Of a DNA stretch of 64,000 nucleotides, positions 10,766 through 20,315 are shown piece by piece. How positions within the stretch are numbered: position 1 is the stretch's first letter; each line of letters begins with the position of its first letter. Source of the DNA: Burkholderiales bacterium (GTDB taxonomy: Bacteria > Pseudomonadota > Gammaproteobacteria > Burkholderiales > Burkholderiaceae_C). The notes under the pieces are model-generated. The model saw nothing but the letters and a program-made list of their open reading frames with translations. It did not search any database and was not told where the DNA came from. A program made the translations under genes and the position numbers. The stretch spans positions 95,872-159,871 of the forward strand of contig JAECRL010000010.1 in the NCBI GenBank assembly GCA_016000265.1, given 5' to 3'.

Positions 10766-12199
10766 ATGGCCGCTGTCTTCCCCACCTCGTCTTCCTTCCG
10801 GAACCCCGCCGACGCCCCCAGCAGCGATGAAATCGCCCGCCTGCGCGTGCCGCCGCATTCCATCGAGGCCGAACAAAGCGTGCTGGGGGGCTTGTTGCTG
10901 GACAACAGCGCCTGGGACCGGGCCGCCGACCTGCTGCACGAAGGCGATTTTTACCGCCACGAGCACCAGCTGATCTTCGTGGCCATCCAGCAGCTGATCT
11001 CGGGATCCAAACCGGCCGACGTCATCACCGTTTTCGAGCAACTTCAGATGCAGGGCAAGGCCACCGACGTGGGTGGCCTCACCTACCTCAACGCACTGGC
11101 CCAATCGGTGCCAAGTGCGGCCAACATGCGTCGCTACGCCGAGATCGTGCGCGAGCGCGCGGTGTTGCGCAAACTGGTCACCGTCAGCGACGAAATCGCC
11201 ACCCAGGCCTTCAACCCGCAGGGCAAGTCGGTCTCCGACATGCTCGACGAGGCCGAAGCCAAGATCATGAAGATCGGGGAGGAAGGCAGCCGCAACAAGC
11301 AGGGCTTCTTCGCCATGGACACCCTGGTGGTCGACCTGCTGGACCGCGTGCAGGAGCTGGCTGACAACGGCGCCGAAGACGTCACCGGCGTGCGCACCGG
11401 CTTCATCGACATGGACAAGATGACGGCCGGCCTGCAAAAGGGCGACCTCATCATCCTGGCCGCACGCCCCTCCATGGGCAAGACCGCGTTCGCGCTGAAC
11501 ATCGGCGAGAACGTGGCCGTCAACGAAGGCCTGCCCGTGGCCGTGTTCTCCATGGAAATGGGCGCCTCGCAGCTGGCGCTTCGGATGGTCGGCTCGATTG
11601 GCCGCATCAACCAGCAAAACCTGCGCACCGGCCGCCTCACGGACGACGAATGGAGCCGACTGAGCGAGACCGTTGAGAAACTCAGCCACGCGCGCGTGTT
11701 CATCGACGAAACGCCCGGCTTGTCGCCCAACGAGCTGCGTGCGCGCTCGCGTCGCCTGGCTCGCCAGTTCGGCGGCACACTCGGCCTGATCATCGTCGAC
11801 TACCTGCAGCTGATGAGCGGCTCGGGTGGCAACGAAGAAAACCGCGCCACGGTCATCGGTGAGATCTCTCGCGGCCTCAAGGCCCTGGCCAAGGAGCTGC
11901 AGTGTCCCGTGATCGCGCTGTCGCAGCTCAACCGATCGGTTGAGACCCGCCCTGACAAACGCCCCATGATGTCCGACCTGCGCGAATCCGGCGCCATCGA
12001 GCAGGACGCTGACGTCATCATGTTCATCTACCGGGACGAGTACTACAACAAGGAGTCCAAAATCCCGGGCACGGCCGAAATCATCATCGGCAAACAGCGT
12101 AACGGCCCCGTGGGCAGCGTGCACCTGGGCTTCATCAAGGCCAACACGCGCTTTGAAAACCTCGCGCCAGGCACCTACCTCGGCGGCGACGAATACTGA
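10766..12199 (+). CDS. dnaB: Replicative DNA helicase
   Basis: 477-residue hexameric replicative helicase. N-terminal domain starts LRVPPHSIEAEQSVLGGLLL; the RecA-like motor has Walker A ARPSMGKTAFALNI and Walker B LIIVDYLQLM, and the C-terminal motifs SQLNRSVE and FIYRDEYY follow. Start choice: ATG at 10766 (MAAVFP) resembles related proteins; an in-frame ATG at 10754 (MIEPMAAVFP) is equally possible, and neither has a clear ribosome site. The 3' end overlaps the convergent LysR gene by 25 bases. No intein or other insertion is seen. Confidence 0.96.
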   Translation: MAAVFPTSSSFRNPADAPSSDEIARLRVPPHSIEAEQSVLGGLLLDNSAWDRAADLLHEGDFYRHEHQLIFVAIQQLISGSKPADVITVFEQLQMQGKATDVGGLTYLNALAQSVPSAANMRRYAEIVRERAVLRKLVTVSDEIATQAFNPQGKSVSDMLDEAEAKIMKIGEEGSRNKQGFFAMDTLVVDLLDRVQELADNGAEDVTGVRTGFIDMDKMTAGLQKGDLIILAARPSMGKTAFALNIGENVAVNEGLPVAVFSMEMGASQLALRMVGSIGRINQQNLRTGRLTDDEWSRLSETVEKLSHARVFIDETPGLSPNELRARSRRLARQFGGTLGLIIVDYLQLMSGSGGNEENRATVIGEISRGLKALAKELQCPVIALSQLNRSVETRPDKRPMMSDLRESGAIEQDADVIMFIYRDEYYNKESKIPGTAEIIIGKQRNGPVGSVHLGFIKANTRFENLAPGTYLGGDEY

Positions 12200-13113
12200 G
12201 CCTGGCAGGCGTCCGCCACCGCGCGGATCTCCTGGCGCAGCCAGCGGCGCAGCGGATCGGCCTCGGTGCGTTCGTGCCAGATCTGCATGACCTGCACCGG
12301 CGGCACCACCAGGGGCAGCGGGTGCATGACCAGGCCCGCGTCGTGGGAGACGGCCTCCTCGGCCACCGTGCGCAGGCAGCACAGCAGCAGGTCGCTGCCC
12401 CGCACGAGGCTGACGGGCGCCAGGAAGCTCGACAACCCCGCCACCACCCGCCGCTTGAGGCCTTGGGCGGACAGGGCCCGATCGATGAGGCCATCGAGGT
12501 CCCCCGTGAGGGTCGTCAAGACGTGCTCGCTGGCGACGAAGGCATCCAAGGTCAGGCCGTGCTGGCAGGCCGGGTGACTTCGGCTGGAGAGCACCACAAA
12601 AGACTCGCTCCAGAGGCTTTGCTGGCGCAAGGTGCCAGCCAGGTCGGCGTAAAAACCAGCGATGGCGAGATCGCAGGCGCCGGTTTCCAGCTCGGCGCGC
12701 GGCAGGGCCCCACGCGTGTGGTGGGTGATCAGCACGACGCCCGGGGCCTGGGCCCGGACGCGCGGCAGCAAGCGGGGCAGCAGCGTCTGCTCCATGTAGT
12801 CGGTGGAGTGGATGTGCAGGCGGGCTTGAATGTGGCGCAAGTCGAAGGCGCCCAACCCACCGTAAAACCCGTCGATGGCAAGCATGAGGCGAGACACCTC
12901 GGGGGCCAAAGCGTGGGCGCGCGGGGTCGGGGCGAGGCCACGCGGGGCGCGCACGAACAAGGGGTCGCCAAACGCCTGTCGCAGGCGATTGAGCTGGTGA
13001 CTGAGCGCCGGCTGGCTCAGGGACAGGCGATGTGCCGCTCGCGTGACCTGCCCCTCCTGGTAGACCACGTGAAAAACACGAAGCAGGTTCAGATCCTGGC
13101 CTTCAACATTCAT
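12175..13113 (-). CDS. LysR-family transcriptional regulator
   Basis: 312-residue LysR-type regulator. The N-terminal winged helix-turn-helix covers residues ~7-65 (LLRVFHVVYQEGQVTRAAHR, then SLSQPALSHQLNRLRQAFGD), followed by a periplasmic-binding-like effector domain. The effector is unknown. It is divergent from the DJ-1/Hsp31-like gene at 13241, so that gene is the most likely target. Its stop lies inside the end of dnaB; such a 25-base convergent overlap suggests local compaction or insertion. Confidence 0.93.
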   Translation of the reverse strand: MNVEGQDLNLLRVFHVVYQEGQVTRAAHRLSLSQPALSHQLNRLRQAFGDPLFVRAPRGLAPTPRAHALAPEVSRLMLAIDGFYGGLGAFDLRHIQARLHIHSTDYMEQTLLPRLLPRVRAQAPGVVLITHHTRGALPRAELETGACDLAIAGFYADLAGTLRQQSLWSESFVVLSSRSHPACQHGLTLDAFVASEHVLTTLTGDLDGLIDRALSAQGLKRRVVAGLSSFLAPVSLVRGSDLLLCCLRTVAEEAVSHDAGLVMHPLPLVVPPVQVMQIWHERTEADPLRRWLRQEIRAVADACQAQYSSPPR

Positions 13114-13211
13114 TTTCTGGATGCCTCATATTCATGCCAGCCTCTTTTCGAATGACTGGTGGCTTTCTAACATGCACCCATGCCGTTGACACACGACGGT
13201 GCCACGCAAAC

Positions 13212-13227
13212 GCATGCAACTGCATGC
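13212..13227. promoter_or_regulatory. 16-base palindrome in the LysR/DJ-1 intergenic region
   Basis: GCATGCA (13212-13218) and TGCATGC (13221-13227) are perfect inverted arms around AC. It lies 13 bases before the start codon at 13241, next to the ribosome site AAAGG. A perfect TTGACA stands at 13186-13191 but without a convincing -10. The palindrome could be an operator or an mRNA hairpin affecting translation. The 127-base gap shows no other clear site. Confidence 0.4.
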
Positions 13228-13240
13228 AGAAAGGCCTCCC

Positions 13241-13918
13241 ATGAAGATCCTGATGGTCCTCACCTCGCACGACCAACTTGGCAACACCGGCCTCAAAACC
13301 GGGTTCTGGCTGGAAGAGTTCGCGTCGCCTTACTACGTCTTCCGGGACGCAGGCGCCCAGGTCACCCTGGCGTCCCCGCTCGGTGGCCACCCACCCATCG
13401 ACCCCAAAAGCGACGCCCCCGAGGCTCAAACGCCCGCCACCGAGCGCTTCCGGGGCGACGCCGCCGCGCAAGATGCGCTCGCTTCGACGCTGCCGCTGCA
13501 CTCGCTCCAGGCCAGCGACTTCGACGCCCTCTTCTACCCAGGCGGCCACGGCCCGCTTTGGGACCTGGCGGAAAGCCGTGAATCGGCCGCGCTGATCGAA
13601 GCTTTCCTGGCCCAGGACAAGCCGGTGGGCGCGGTCTGCCACGCCCCCGGCGTGTTGCGACACGCACGCAAGCCCGACGGCACGCCGCTGGTGCAGGGAC
13701 TTGAAGTCACCGGCTTCGCCAACACCGAGGAAGACGCGGTCCAGCTCAGCGAGGTCGTGCCCTTCCTGGTGGAAGACATGCTCAAGGGCCACGGCGGCCT
13801 CTACACCCGGGGCCCGGACTGGGCGAGCCACGTGGCCGTCTCCGGCAGGCTGGTGACAGGGCAGAACCCCGCCTCGTCCGATGCGAGCGCCGAGGCGGTG
13901 TTGAAGCAACTGCGCTGA
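13241..13918 (+). CDS. Hsp31/DJ-1/PfpI-family protein (glutamine amidotransferase-like class I)
   Basis: 225-residue protein of the DJ-1/PfpI superfamily. The opening MKILMVLTSHDQLGNTGLKT and GFWLEEFASPYYVFRDAG closely follow the Hsp31-like branch. The nucleophile elbow AVCHAPG gives Cys133-His134, with Glu25 in the GFWLEEF segment. Members act as glyoxalase III, chaperone or deglycase-like enzymes; which applies here cannot be told. The ATG at 13241 has AAAGG upstream; the GTG-initiated longer frame from 13199 lacks homology. Regulation by the divergent LysR protein is inferred from position. Confidence 0.92.
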   Translation: MKILMVLTSHDQLGNTGLKTGFWLEEFASPYYVFRDAGAQVTLASPLGGHPPIDPKSDAPEAQTPATERFRGDAAAQDALASTLPLHSLQASDFDALFYPGGHGPLWDLAESRESAALIEAFLAQDKPVGAVCHAPGVLRHARKPDGTPLVQGLEVTGFANTEEDAVQLSEVVPFLVEDMLKGHGGLYTRGPDWASHVAVSGRLVTGQNPASSDASAEAVLKQLR

Positions 13919-13932
13919 GTCACGTAAGCATG

Positions 13933-13964
13933 AAAAAGGGAGCCCCGAAGGCTCCCTTTTTTTT
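13933..13964. terminator. Bidirectional intrinsic terminator
   Basis: GGGAGCC (13938-13944), loop CCGAA, GGCTCCC (13950-13956), flanked by five A on the left and eight T on the right (13957-13964). It ends the DJ-1-like gene on the + strand and the BI-1 gene on the - strand. Confidence 0.92.
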
Positions 13965-13977
13965 GAGGCTTGCGCAA

Positions 13978-14673
13978 TCAGTCGTCGCTGCCACCCAGGC
14001 CGGTGAACAGTTGCAGCAGGGCCGTGAAGACGTTGTAGACGCTCAGGTAAACCGACAGCGTGGCGGTGACGTAGTTGGTCTCGCCGCCATCCAGGATGCG
14101 CTTGAGGTCGTACAGGATGAAGGCCGAGAAGATCAGCACGGCCATGGCCGAGATGGCCAGCATCAAAGCGGGCATCTGCAGCCAGATGTTGGCCAGCGAA
14201 GCCACGATCAGCACCAGTGCGCCGACGAACAGCCACTTGCCCATGCCACTGATGTCGCGCTTGATCGTGCTCGACAGCGTGGCCATGGCCGCGAAGATGA
14301 CGGCGGTGCCACCGAAGGCCATGCCGATGAGCTGGCTGCCGTTGGACAGGCCCAGCACGAAGCCCAGCAAGCGCGAGAGCATCAGGCCCATGAAGAAGGT
14401 GAAGCCCAGCAGCAGCAGCACGCCGACGCCGGAGTGCTTGAACTTCTCGATGGCGTAGAAGAAGCCAAAAGCGATGGCCATGAAGGCGATCGCGCTGATC
14501 AGGGGGCTGCCGGCAAACAGGCTGAAGCCGAACGAGACGCCCACCCAGGCGCCCAGCACCGTCGGGATCATCGACAGCGCCAGCAGGGCGTAGGTGTTGC
14601 GCAGCACGCGCTGGCGGTCGGCACCCAGCGAGCCGCCGTAGACGACGTCAAGGGATTTGAGAGAGCGGTCCAT
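13978..14673 (-). CDS. Bax inhibitor-1 (BI-1/YccA/YbhL) family membrane protein
   Basis: 231-residue polytopic inner-membrane protein with about seven hydrophobic segments, typical of the BI-1 family. The start at 14673 (MDRSLKSLDVVYGG) has GGAGG upstream. Family motifs include FTFFMGLMLSRLLG and the C-terminal ILYDLKRILDGGETNYV, ending in GLGGSDD. Bacterial members such as YccA interact with the FtsH protease and some carry calcium leak; no role is proven here. hflK/hflC, also FtsH partners, lie 24 kb away. Single gene with its own terminator. Confidence 0.93.
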   Translation of the reverse strand: MDRSLKSLDVVYGGSLGADRQRVLRNTYALLALSMIPTVLGAWVGVSFGFSLFAGSPLISAIAFMAIAFGFFYAIEKFKHSGVGVLLLLGFTFFMGLMLSRLLGFVLGLSNGSQLIGMAFGGTAVIFAAMATLSSTIKRDISGMGKWLFVGALVLIVASLANIWLQMPALMLAISAMAVLIFSAFILYDLKRILDGGETNYVTATLSVYLSVYNVFTALLQLFTGLGGSDD

Positions 14674-14748
14674 GGTTCCTCCGAAAAACAAGGGGCGTGA
14701 CGCCCGCAGATGCGTGAATCTTAGGGCAAGTCACCCCGGCCTGCCGAA

Positions 14749-15594
14749 TCAGTGGGCATGGCCCGGTGCCAGGCGACGCCGCAGCGACTCGTAAAAGCAA
14801 ATCGCGGTGGCCGCGGCCACGTTGAGCGACTCTTCCCCGCCGGGCTGCGGGATCTTCACCGCCAGGGCGCAGCGCGAGAGCAACTCGTCGGACACGCCCT
14901 GCCCTTCGTGGCCCATGACCCAGGCACAGGGCTCGGGCAGGTCCACCGCGTGCAAGTCGTGCTCGGTGTGCGAACTGGTGGCCACCAGCGGAACCCCCAG
15001 CTCGTCGAGTTGCTCGACCTGCAGTTGCTCGACCAGCCTGAGCGCGAAGTGCGCCCCCATGCCGGCGCGCAGCACCTTGGGGGACCACAGCCCCGCGGTG
15101 CCCTTGAGGGCCAACACCTGGGTCACGCCCAGGGCGGCCGCGCTGCGCAGGATGCTGCCGACGTTGCCGGCGTCTTGCAGGCGGTCCAGCACCACCGAGG
15201 GCACACCCGGTTGGGGTCGACTCAACGTGGCCGCGTCTCCTCCCAGGGCAAGCAAATAGCCGATGCCAGCAGGAGACTCCAGGCCGGTGAACGCTTTCCA
15301 CAAAGAAACCGGCACCACCACGACCCTCGCCGCTCGACGCGCCAGGCGGGTCGCCACATCGGCACGCGGGTCGTTGCGGTCGCCCACCCCGTGCTCACCC
15401 AGCCAGGCGTTGTCGGTCACCACGGCCACAGGAGTCTGCACGCCGCGGCTCAAGGCCGCCGAACACAGGTGGTCCCCCTCCAGCCAGACCTCGCCCTGCT
15501 TGCGGTAGGCCAGCGGCTCCTGAGACAGGCGGCGAAGGCGCTGGATGAACGCGTTCTCGCGGGAGGTGATGAGCTGAACGGATGAGTCGGCCAT
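14749..15594 (-). CDS. SpoU/TrmH-family RNA 2'-O-methyltransferase
   Basis: 281-residue SPOUT methyltransferase. The three knot motifs are present: motif 1 LQDAGNVGSILRSAAALGV, motif 2 WVMGHEGQGVSDELL, motif 3 IPQPGGEESLNVAAATAI. The N-terminal ~100 residues (RENAFIQRLRRLSQEPLAYRK) form the RNA-binding subdomain found in RlmB/TsnR-like proteins. The exact rRNA or tRNA target cannot be stated. It is the last gene of the envelope superoperon, 28 bases after rnhB. Confidence 0.93.
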   Translation of the reverse strand: MADSSVQLITSRENAFIQRLRRLSQEPLAYRKQGEVWLEGDHLCSAALSRGVQTPVAVVTDNAWLGEHGVGDRNDPRADVATRLARRAARVVVVPVSLWKAFTGLESPAGIGYLLALGGDAATLSRPQPGVPSVVLDRLQDAGNVGSILRSAAALGVTQVLALKGTAGLWSPKVLRAGMGAHFALRLVEQLQVEQLDELGVPLVATSSHTEHDLHAVDLPEPCAWVMGHEGQGVSDELLSRCALAVKIPQPGGEESLNVAAATAICFYESLRRRLAPGHAH

Positions 15595-15622
15595 GGGTGG
15601 GGTCGGAAGGTGGCGCCAGGCT

Positions 15623-16312
15623 TCAGCGCGAACCGGATCGGGTGGGGGCAGAGCCGATGGTCAGGGAAGGATCGGGCACCAGCCCCAAGGCCACCTTCAC
15701 GGGGCCGAAGCTGCGGCGGTGCGCCGGGGTGGCCCCATGCCGGCGCAGGGCCGCCACGTGGTCGGCGGTCGGGTAGCCCTTGTGTCCGTCGAACCCGTAT
15801 TGCGGATAGGCCTGGTGCAGTTCGTCGCACAGGCGGTCCCGGTGCACCTTGGCCAGGATGGACGCGGCCGAAATGGCCTGCACCTTGGCGTCGCCTTTGA
15901 CGATGGCCTGCGCCGGCACGGCCAGGGGCGGCACGCGGTTGCCGTCGACCTGAACCAGCGCGGGTTTGAGGCGCAGTCCTTCGACCGCGCGGCGCATGGC
16001 CAGCATGGTGGCGTGCAGGATGTTGAGCTGGTCGATCTCTTCGACCGTGGCCAGCGCGATGCTGCAGCACAAGGCCTTGGCCCGGATCTCGTCGAACAGG
16101 GCCTCGCGCTGGCGGGCGGACAGCTTCTTGGAATCGGCCAACCCGACGATGGGGTTGAGTTCGTCGAGGATCACGGCGGCGGCCACGACGGGCCCGGCCA
16201 GCGGCCCACGGCCGGCCTCATCCACACCGGCCAGCAAGCCGATGGGCTCAAGCGGGCAGAGCAAATCGAGTTGCTGGTCCGCGGCCAGCGGAGCGGCTGC
16301 GGGCGCAGACAT
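15623..16312 (-). CDS. rnhB: Ribonuclease HII
   Basis: 229-residue RNase HII, which removes RNA from RNA-DNA hybrids and single ribonucleotides from DNA. The catalytic motif [20 protein letters not shown] contains Asp31 and Glu32; ADSKKLS and [13 protein letters not shown] follow. The start at 16312 is placed 4 bases after the lpxB stop and begins [14 protein letters not shown]; the longer open frame overlaps lpxB and reads as a shadow. The lpxB-rnhB order is standard in proteobacteria. Confidence 0.96.
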   Translation of the reverse strand: MSAPAAAPLAADQQLDLLCPLEPIGLLAGVDEAGRGPLAGPVVAAAVILDELNPIVGLADSKKLSARQREALFDEIRAKALCCSIALATVEEIDQLNILHATMLAMRRAVEGLRLKPALVQVDGNRVPPLAVPAQAIVKGDAKVQAISAASILAKVHRDRLCDELHQAYPQYGFDGHKGYPTADHVAALRRHGATPAHRRSFGPVKVALGLVPDPSLTIGSAPTRSGSR

Positions 16313-16316
16313 TGCC

Positions 16317-17468
16317 TTAACGCGTTTCGAGGACCTGGGCGATGGCATCGGTGGCCGCCTTGGCCGTGTCACGGCGAAGGGTGTGGTGGAGTTCGAGGAA
16401 TCGCTGCTGCACCGAGGCCGAACGAGCCGGGTCGTCCAGCCAGGCCAGCACGTCGCTGGCCAGCTGCGTCGGGTTGGCGTCGTGCTGCAGGCGCTCGGGC
16501 ACGACGAAGTCACGCGCGAGGATGTTGGGCAGGCCCACCCAAGGCAGGTAGCCCATGCGCTTCATGATCTGCCAGCTCATGGGGCTGAGCTGATAGGCGA
16601 TGACCATGGGGCGCTTGAACAAGGCGGCCTCCAGGGTGGCGGTGCCGCTGGCGATCAGGGTGACGTCGCAAGCCGCCAGCGCCTCGTGAGACTGGCCGTC
16701 GAGCAGCGTCAGGGGGGCGCCTGGGGCGTGCTCGCGCACCATCGGCTCGACCATCTCGCGCAAGCCCGGCACCACCGGCAGCACGAAGCGCAAATCGGGC
16801 CGCAACCGGGCCAGGCGGGCGACGGTCTGCAGGAACACCGGCGCGATGTGGCGGATCTCACCGCGTCGGCTGCCAGGCAGCACGGCCACCAAGGGCACGC
16901 TGTCGGCGAGGCCCAGCTTCTGGCGCGCCGCAGCACGCGGCACCTCCAGGGGGATGGTGTCGGCCAGGGGGTGGCCCACGTAGCTGGCCGCGATGCCCGC
17001 GTCGTGATAGATCTGGGGCTCGAACGGGAACAGGCACAGCATGTGGTCCACCGAGCGGTGGATCTTGTTGATGCGCCCGCCTCGCCAGGCCCAGATGGAG
17101 GGGCTGACGAAGTGCACGGTCTTGATGCCCTGGGCCTTCAGCCGGGCTTCCAGGCCCAGGTTGAAATCGGGGGCATCGACTCCGATGAAGATGTCGGGGC
17201 GATCGGCCAGAAACCGGTCGCCCAGGTCGCGGCGGATGCACCAGATCTCGCGAAAGCGCCGCAGCACCTCCATGTTGAATCCGTGCACCGCGAGCTTGTC
17301 GTGCGGCCACCAGGCCTCGAAGCCCTGCGCAGCCATCTTGGGTCCGCCGATGCCTTGCGCGCCCAGTTCCGGCCAGCGGGCTTTCATGCCCCCCATGAGC
17401 AGACCGGCCAGCAGGTCGCCGGAGGTTTCGCCGGCGACCATGCCGACACGCGGTGCGGACAGGCTCAC
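16317..17468 (-). CDS. lpxB: Lipid-A-disaccharide synthase
   Basis: 383-residue GT-B glycosyltransferase joining UDP-2,3-diacylglucosamine and lipid X to form the lipid A disaccharide at the inner membrane. Signatures are [16 protein letters not shown] at the N-terminus, [11 protein letters not shown], and the C-terminal [20 protein letters not shown]. It follows lpxA after 10 bases. Normal length. Confidence 0.97.
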   Translation of the reverse strand: MSLSAPRVGMVAGETSGDLLAGLLMGGMKARWPELGAQGIGGPKMAAQGFEAWWPHDKLAVHGFNMEVLRRFREIWCIRRDLGDRFLADRPDIFIGVDAPDFNLGLEARLKAQGIKTVHFVSPSIWAWRGGRINKIHRSVDHMLCLFPFEPQIYHDAGIAASYVGHPLADTIPLEVPRAAARQKLGLADSVPLVAVLPGSRRGEIRHIAPVFLQTVARLARLRPDLRFVLPVVPGLREMVEPMVREHAPGAPLTLLDGQSHEALAACDVTLIASGTATLEAALFKRPMVIAYQLSPMSWQIMKRMGYLPWVGLPNILARDFVVPERLQHDANPTQLASDVLAWLDDPARSASVQQRFLELHHTLRRDTAKAATDAIAQVLETR

Positions 17469-17478
17469 GGGTCCGCCC

Positions 17479-18279
17479 TCAACGCACGATGCCGCGTTTG
17501 GCGTCGGCCAGGAACGCCAGCATCTTGTCGATGTCGGCCTGGGCTTCGGGGCCGATGGCCTCGGGGGCGTCCTTCAGGGCTCGGATGGCGTCCACCGAAT
17601 CCGCCAGGGTCAGCCCCTTGCGGTAAAGCAGCTTGTAGACCTGCTTGAGCACGCTCAGGCGTTCGGCCGAGTAGCCCTTGCGGCGAGGACCTTCCTGGTG
17701 CACGTTCTGGGCCTGCGCGGGGTTGCCAGCGGCCACCACGAACGGCGGCAGGTCCTGCGACAAGCGCGTCTGGAAGCCCAGCATGGCGAAATCGCCGATG
17801 CGCACGAACTGGTGGATGCCGCTGATGCCACCGATCAAGGTGTGGCTGCCCACCGTGACGTGGCCGGCGAACTGCACCGAGTTGGCGATCACGTTGTGGT
17901 CGGCGATGACGCAGTCGTGGGCCACGTGCACGTAGGCCATGATCCAGTTGTCGTGGCCGATCTGGGTGACGCCCTTGTCTTGCACCGTGCCGGTGTTGAA
18001 GGTCGTGAACTCGCGGATGGTGTTGCGGTCGCCGATCACCAGGCGGGTGGGCTCGCCAGCGTACTTCTTGTCCTGCGGGTCGGCGCCCAGCGAGGCGAAC
18101 TGGAAAATCTGGTTGTCGCAACCGATGGTCGTGTGGCCCTCGATGACCGTGTGGGCGCCCACGGTCGTGCGCTCGCCGATTTCGACGTGGGCACCGATCA
18201 CGGCGTACGGCCCGATGGTCACCGAATCCGCCAGGCGGGCCTGCGGGTCGACGATGGCGGTGGGGTGGATGCTGGCCAT
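17479..18279 (-). CDS. lpxA: UDP-N-acetylglucosamine acyltransferase
   Basis: 266-residue left-handed beta-helix enzyme adding the first acyl chain to UDP-GlcNAc, the first step of lipid A synthesis. It begins MASIHPTAIVDPQARL; hexapeptide repeats fill residues ~1-190 and the catalytic His121 lies in VAHDC. A helical C-terminal domain follows. The ATG at 18279 is 5 bases after fabZ; the frame continues 10 residues upstream into fabZ. Confidence 0.97.
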   Translation of the reverse strand: MASIHPTAIVDPQARLADSVTIGPYAVIGAHVEIGERTTVGAHTVIEGHTTIGCDNQIFQFASLGADPQDKKYAGEPTRLVIGDRNTIREFTTFNTGTVQDKGVTQIGHDNWIMAYVHVAHDCVIADHNVIANSVQFAGHVTVGSHTLIGGISGIHQFVRIGDFAMLGFQTRLSQDLPPFVVAAGNPAQAQNVHQEGPRRKGYSAERLSVLKQVYKLLYRKGLTLADSVDAIRALKDAPEAIGPEAQADIDKMLAFLADAKRGIVR

Positions 18280-18284
18280 GGGGC

Positions 18285-18722
18285 TCAGGACACCTTGCGC
18301 ACGGTGCACATCAGCTCGGCCTCGACGGCCAGCTCGTCGCCCACCATGGCGCGTGCGTTGAACTTGTAGATGCCGGCCTTGTTTCGGCCCATGGTCACGT
18401 CCAGGAACAGCTGGTCACCCGGCTCGACCGGGCGCTTGAAGCGCGCACCGTCGATGCCGACGAAGTAGTACACCGAGTTGTCGTCCACCGAGTCACCGGT
18501 GGTCTCGAAGGCCAGCAGGGCCGCGGCCTGGGCCAGCGCTTCCAGCATCATCACGCCGGGCATGACCGGGCGATTGGGGAAATGGCCTTGAAAAAACGGC
18601 TCGTTGATCGTCACGTTCTTGAGCGCACGGATGCGCACGTTCTTCTCGACTTCGAGCACGCGGTCCACCATCAGGAAGGGGTAACGATGGGGGAGCTTTT
18701 GAAGGATCTTGTGGATGTCCAT
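18285..18722 (-). CDS. fabZ: (3R)-hydroxyacyl-ACP dehydratase
   Basis: 145-residue hot-dog fold dehydratase of fatty acid elongation. The catalytic His47 is in [10 protein letters not shown] and Glu61 in MLEALAQ. The start codon overlaps the lpxD stop by one base (TGATG), so the two are translationally coupled. It competes with LpxA/LpxD for hydroxyacyl-ACP, which may explain its place among the lpx genes. Confidence 0.98.
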   Translation of the reverse strand: MDIHKILQKLPHRYPFLMVDRVLEVEKNVRIRALKNVTINEPFFQGHFPNRPVMPGVMMLEALAQAAALLAFETTGDSVDDNSVYYFVGIDGARFKRPVEPGDQLFLDVTMGRNKAGIYKFNARAMVGDELAVEAELMCTVRKVS

Positions 18723-19807
18723 CAGCTTTTCACTTGCTTTTCTAGGGTGCGGATGCGGTCACGCAGGGAGTGGAGCTGACGCAGGGTCGCTGCGTTCTTC
18801 TCCCAGGAGGCGTTCTCGTCAAACGGGAAGACGCCGCTGTACTGACCGGGTTGGTTGATGGAGCGCGAAATCAGCGTGCCGGAGGACACGTGCACATGGT
18901 CGGCCAGGGTGAGGTGGCCCAGGATCATGCCGGCGCCGCCCACGGTGCAATGCTTGCCGATGCGGGCGCTGCCGGCCACGCCGACGCAGCCGGCCATGGC
19001 GGTGTGTTCGCCGATGTGCACGTTGTGCGCGATCTGCACGAGGTTGTCTAGCTTGACCCCGTTTTCGATGACGGTGTCTTCCAGGGCGCCGCGGTCGACG
19101 CAGGTGTTGGCGCCCAGTTCAACGTCGTCGCCGATGCGCACGGCACCGAGCTGCTCGATCTTTTCCCACCGTCCCTGGTGAGGGGCGAAGCCGAAACCGT
19201 CGGCCCCGATGACCACGCCGCTGTGCACGATGCAGCGCTCACCCACCACGCAGTCGAATCCGACCACGACGTGCGGGGCCAGTCTGGTGTGGGCACCGAT
19301 GCGGGCGCGCTCACCGACGCTGCATTGCGCACCGATGACCGCGCCGTCCCCGACGACGGCTCCCGCTTCGACCACCGCCAGCGCACCGACGTGGGCGCTG
19401 GGGGCAACCGAGGCGTCGGGCGACACCACGGCGCTGGGGTGGATGCCCGACGCAGGGCGCGGGCGCACGCGCGCCGCCCACCAGCGGGTCACCGCCGCGA
19501 AGTAGCGATACGGGTCTGCCGTGACGATGGCGGCGTTCAAGCCCCTCGCCTCGTCCAGCACCGAGGGGCCGACGATGACGCAGGCCGCCCGGGAGGTGGC
19601 CAACTGCGCGCGGTAGCGCGGGTTGGACAAGAAGGACAGCGTGTCGGGCTGGTCGGTGTCGAGTGGGCCGATGCGGCGGATGACCGTCTCGGCGGGGCCC
19701 TGGATGTCGGCCGGCAACTCGGCGGCCAGCTCCGCCACCAGCTCCCCGAGCGTGATGCTCAACGACCTGGGCGATGCGGGCTTGGTGTGCACATCGGCTG
19801 AGGTCAC
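18722..19807 (-). CDS. lpxD: UDP-3-O-(3-hydroxyacyl)glucosamine N-acyltransferase
   Basis: 361-residue enzyme adding the second hydroxyacyl chain in lipid A synthesis. N-terminal uridine-binding domain (~residues 15-110), then hexapeptide beta-helix repeats with the catalytic His in [16 protein letters not shown], and a C-terminal helix ([15 protein letters not shown]). It starts with GTG at 19807, overlapping the skp stop by 4 bases (GTGA). Confidence 0.96.
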   Translation of the reverse strand: MTSADVHTKPASPRSLSITLGELVAELAAELPADIQGPAETVIRRIGPLDTDQPDTLSFLSNPRYRAQLATSRAACVIVGPSVLDEARGLNAAIVTADPYRYFAAVTRWWAARVRPRPASGIHPSAVVSPDASVAPSAHVGALAVVEAGAVVGDGAVIGAQCSVGERARIGAHTRLAPHVVVGFDCVVGERCIVHSGVVIGADGFGFAPHQGRWEKIEQLGAVRIGDDVELGANTCVDRGALEDTVIENGVKLDNLVQIAHNVHIGEHTAMAGCVGVAGSARIGKHCTVGGAGMILGHLTLADHVHVSSGTLISRSINQPGQYSGVFPFDENASWEKNAATLRQLHSLRDRIRTLEKQVKS

Positions 19808-20313
19808 TTGCCCGACCCGGCGTTCATGGACTTGATGACCTTGTCGGTGATGTCGACGCGGGGGCCGGCGAACACGGCTTCCTGCACGATCAGGTCGAAC
19901 TTGTCCTGGTCGAAGATCTGCTTGACCACGCGATTGGCGCGGTCCAGCACGGTGGACAGCTCCTCGTTCTTGCGCTGGTTGAGGTCTTCCTGAAACTCGC
20001 GGCGCTTGCGTTGCAATTCGCGGTCTTGTTCGACCAGGTCGCGCTGTCGGCGCAGGCGCTCGCCCTCGCCCAGGGTGGCCGCGTCCTTGTCGAAGCGCTC
20101 AGAAGCGACCTTCAAGCGGGCCTCGCCGTCGTTGAGTTCCTTCTCGCGACGGGTGAACTCGCTCTCCAGCTTGGCTTGCGCCGCGCGCGCGGGTGCCGCG
20201 TCACGCAGGACCCGGTCCAGGTTGACGAAGCCGATCTTGAGTTCCTGCGCCTGCGCAACCGCCGCGCACAACAGCGCGCCAACGGCCATCAGGGTCTTGA
20301 GGTTCGATTTCAT
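19804..20313 (-). CDS. skp: Periplasmic chaperone Skp/OmpH
   Basis: 169-residue periplasmic chaperone that holds unfolded outer-membrane proteins. A signal peptide of 22 residues ends AVAQA before [14 protein letters not shown]. The middle (~residues 45-125) is highly charged coiled coil, forming the Skp tentacles. It follows bamA after 2 bases, the usual order. Confidence 0.95.
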   Translation of the reverse strand: MKSNLKTLMAVGALLCAAVAQAQELKIGFVNLDRVLRDAAPARAAQAKLESEFTRREKELNDGEARLKVASERFDKDAATLGEGERLRRQRDLVEQDRELQRKRREFQEDLNQRKNEELSTVLDRANRVVKQIFDQDKFDLIVQEAVFAGPRVDITDKVIKSMNAGSGK

Positions 20314-20315
20314 GG

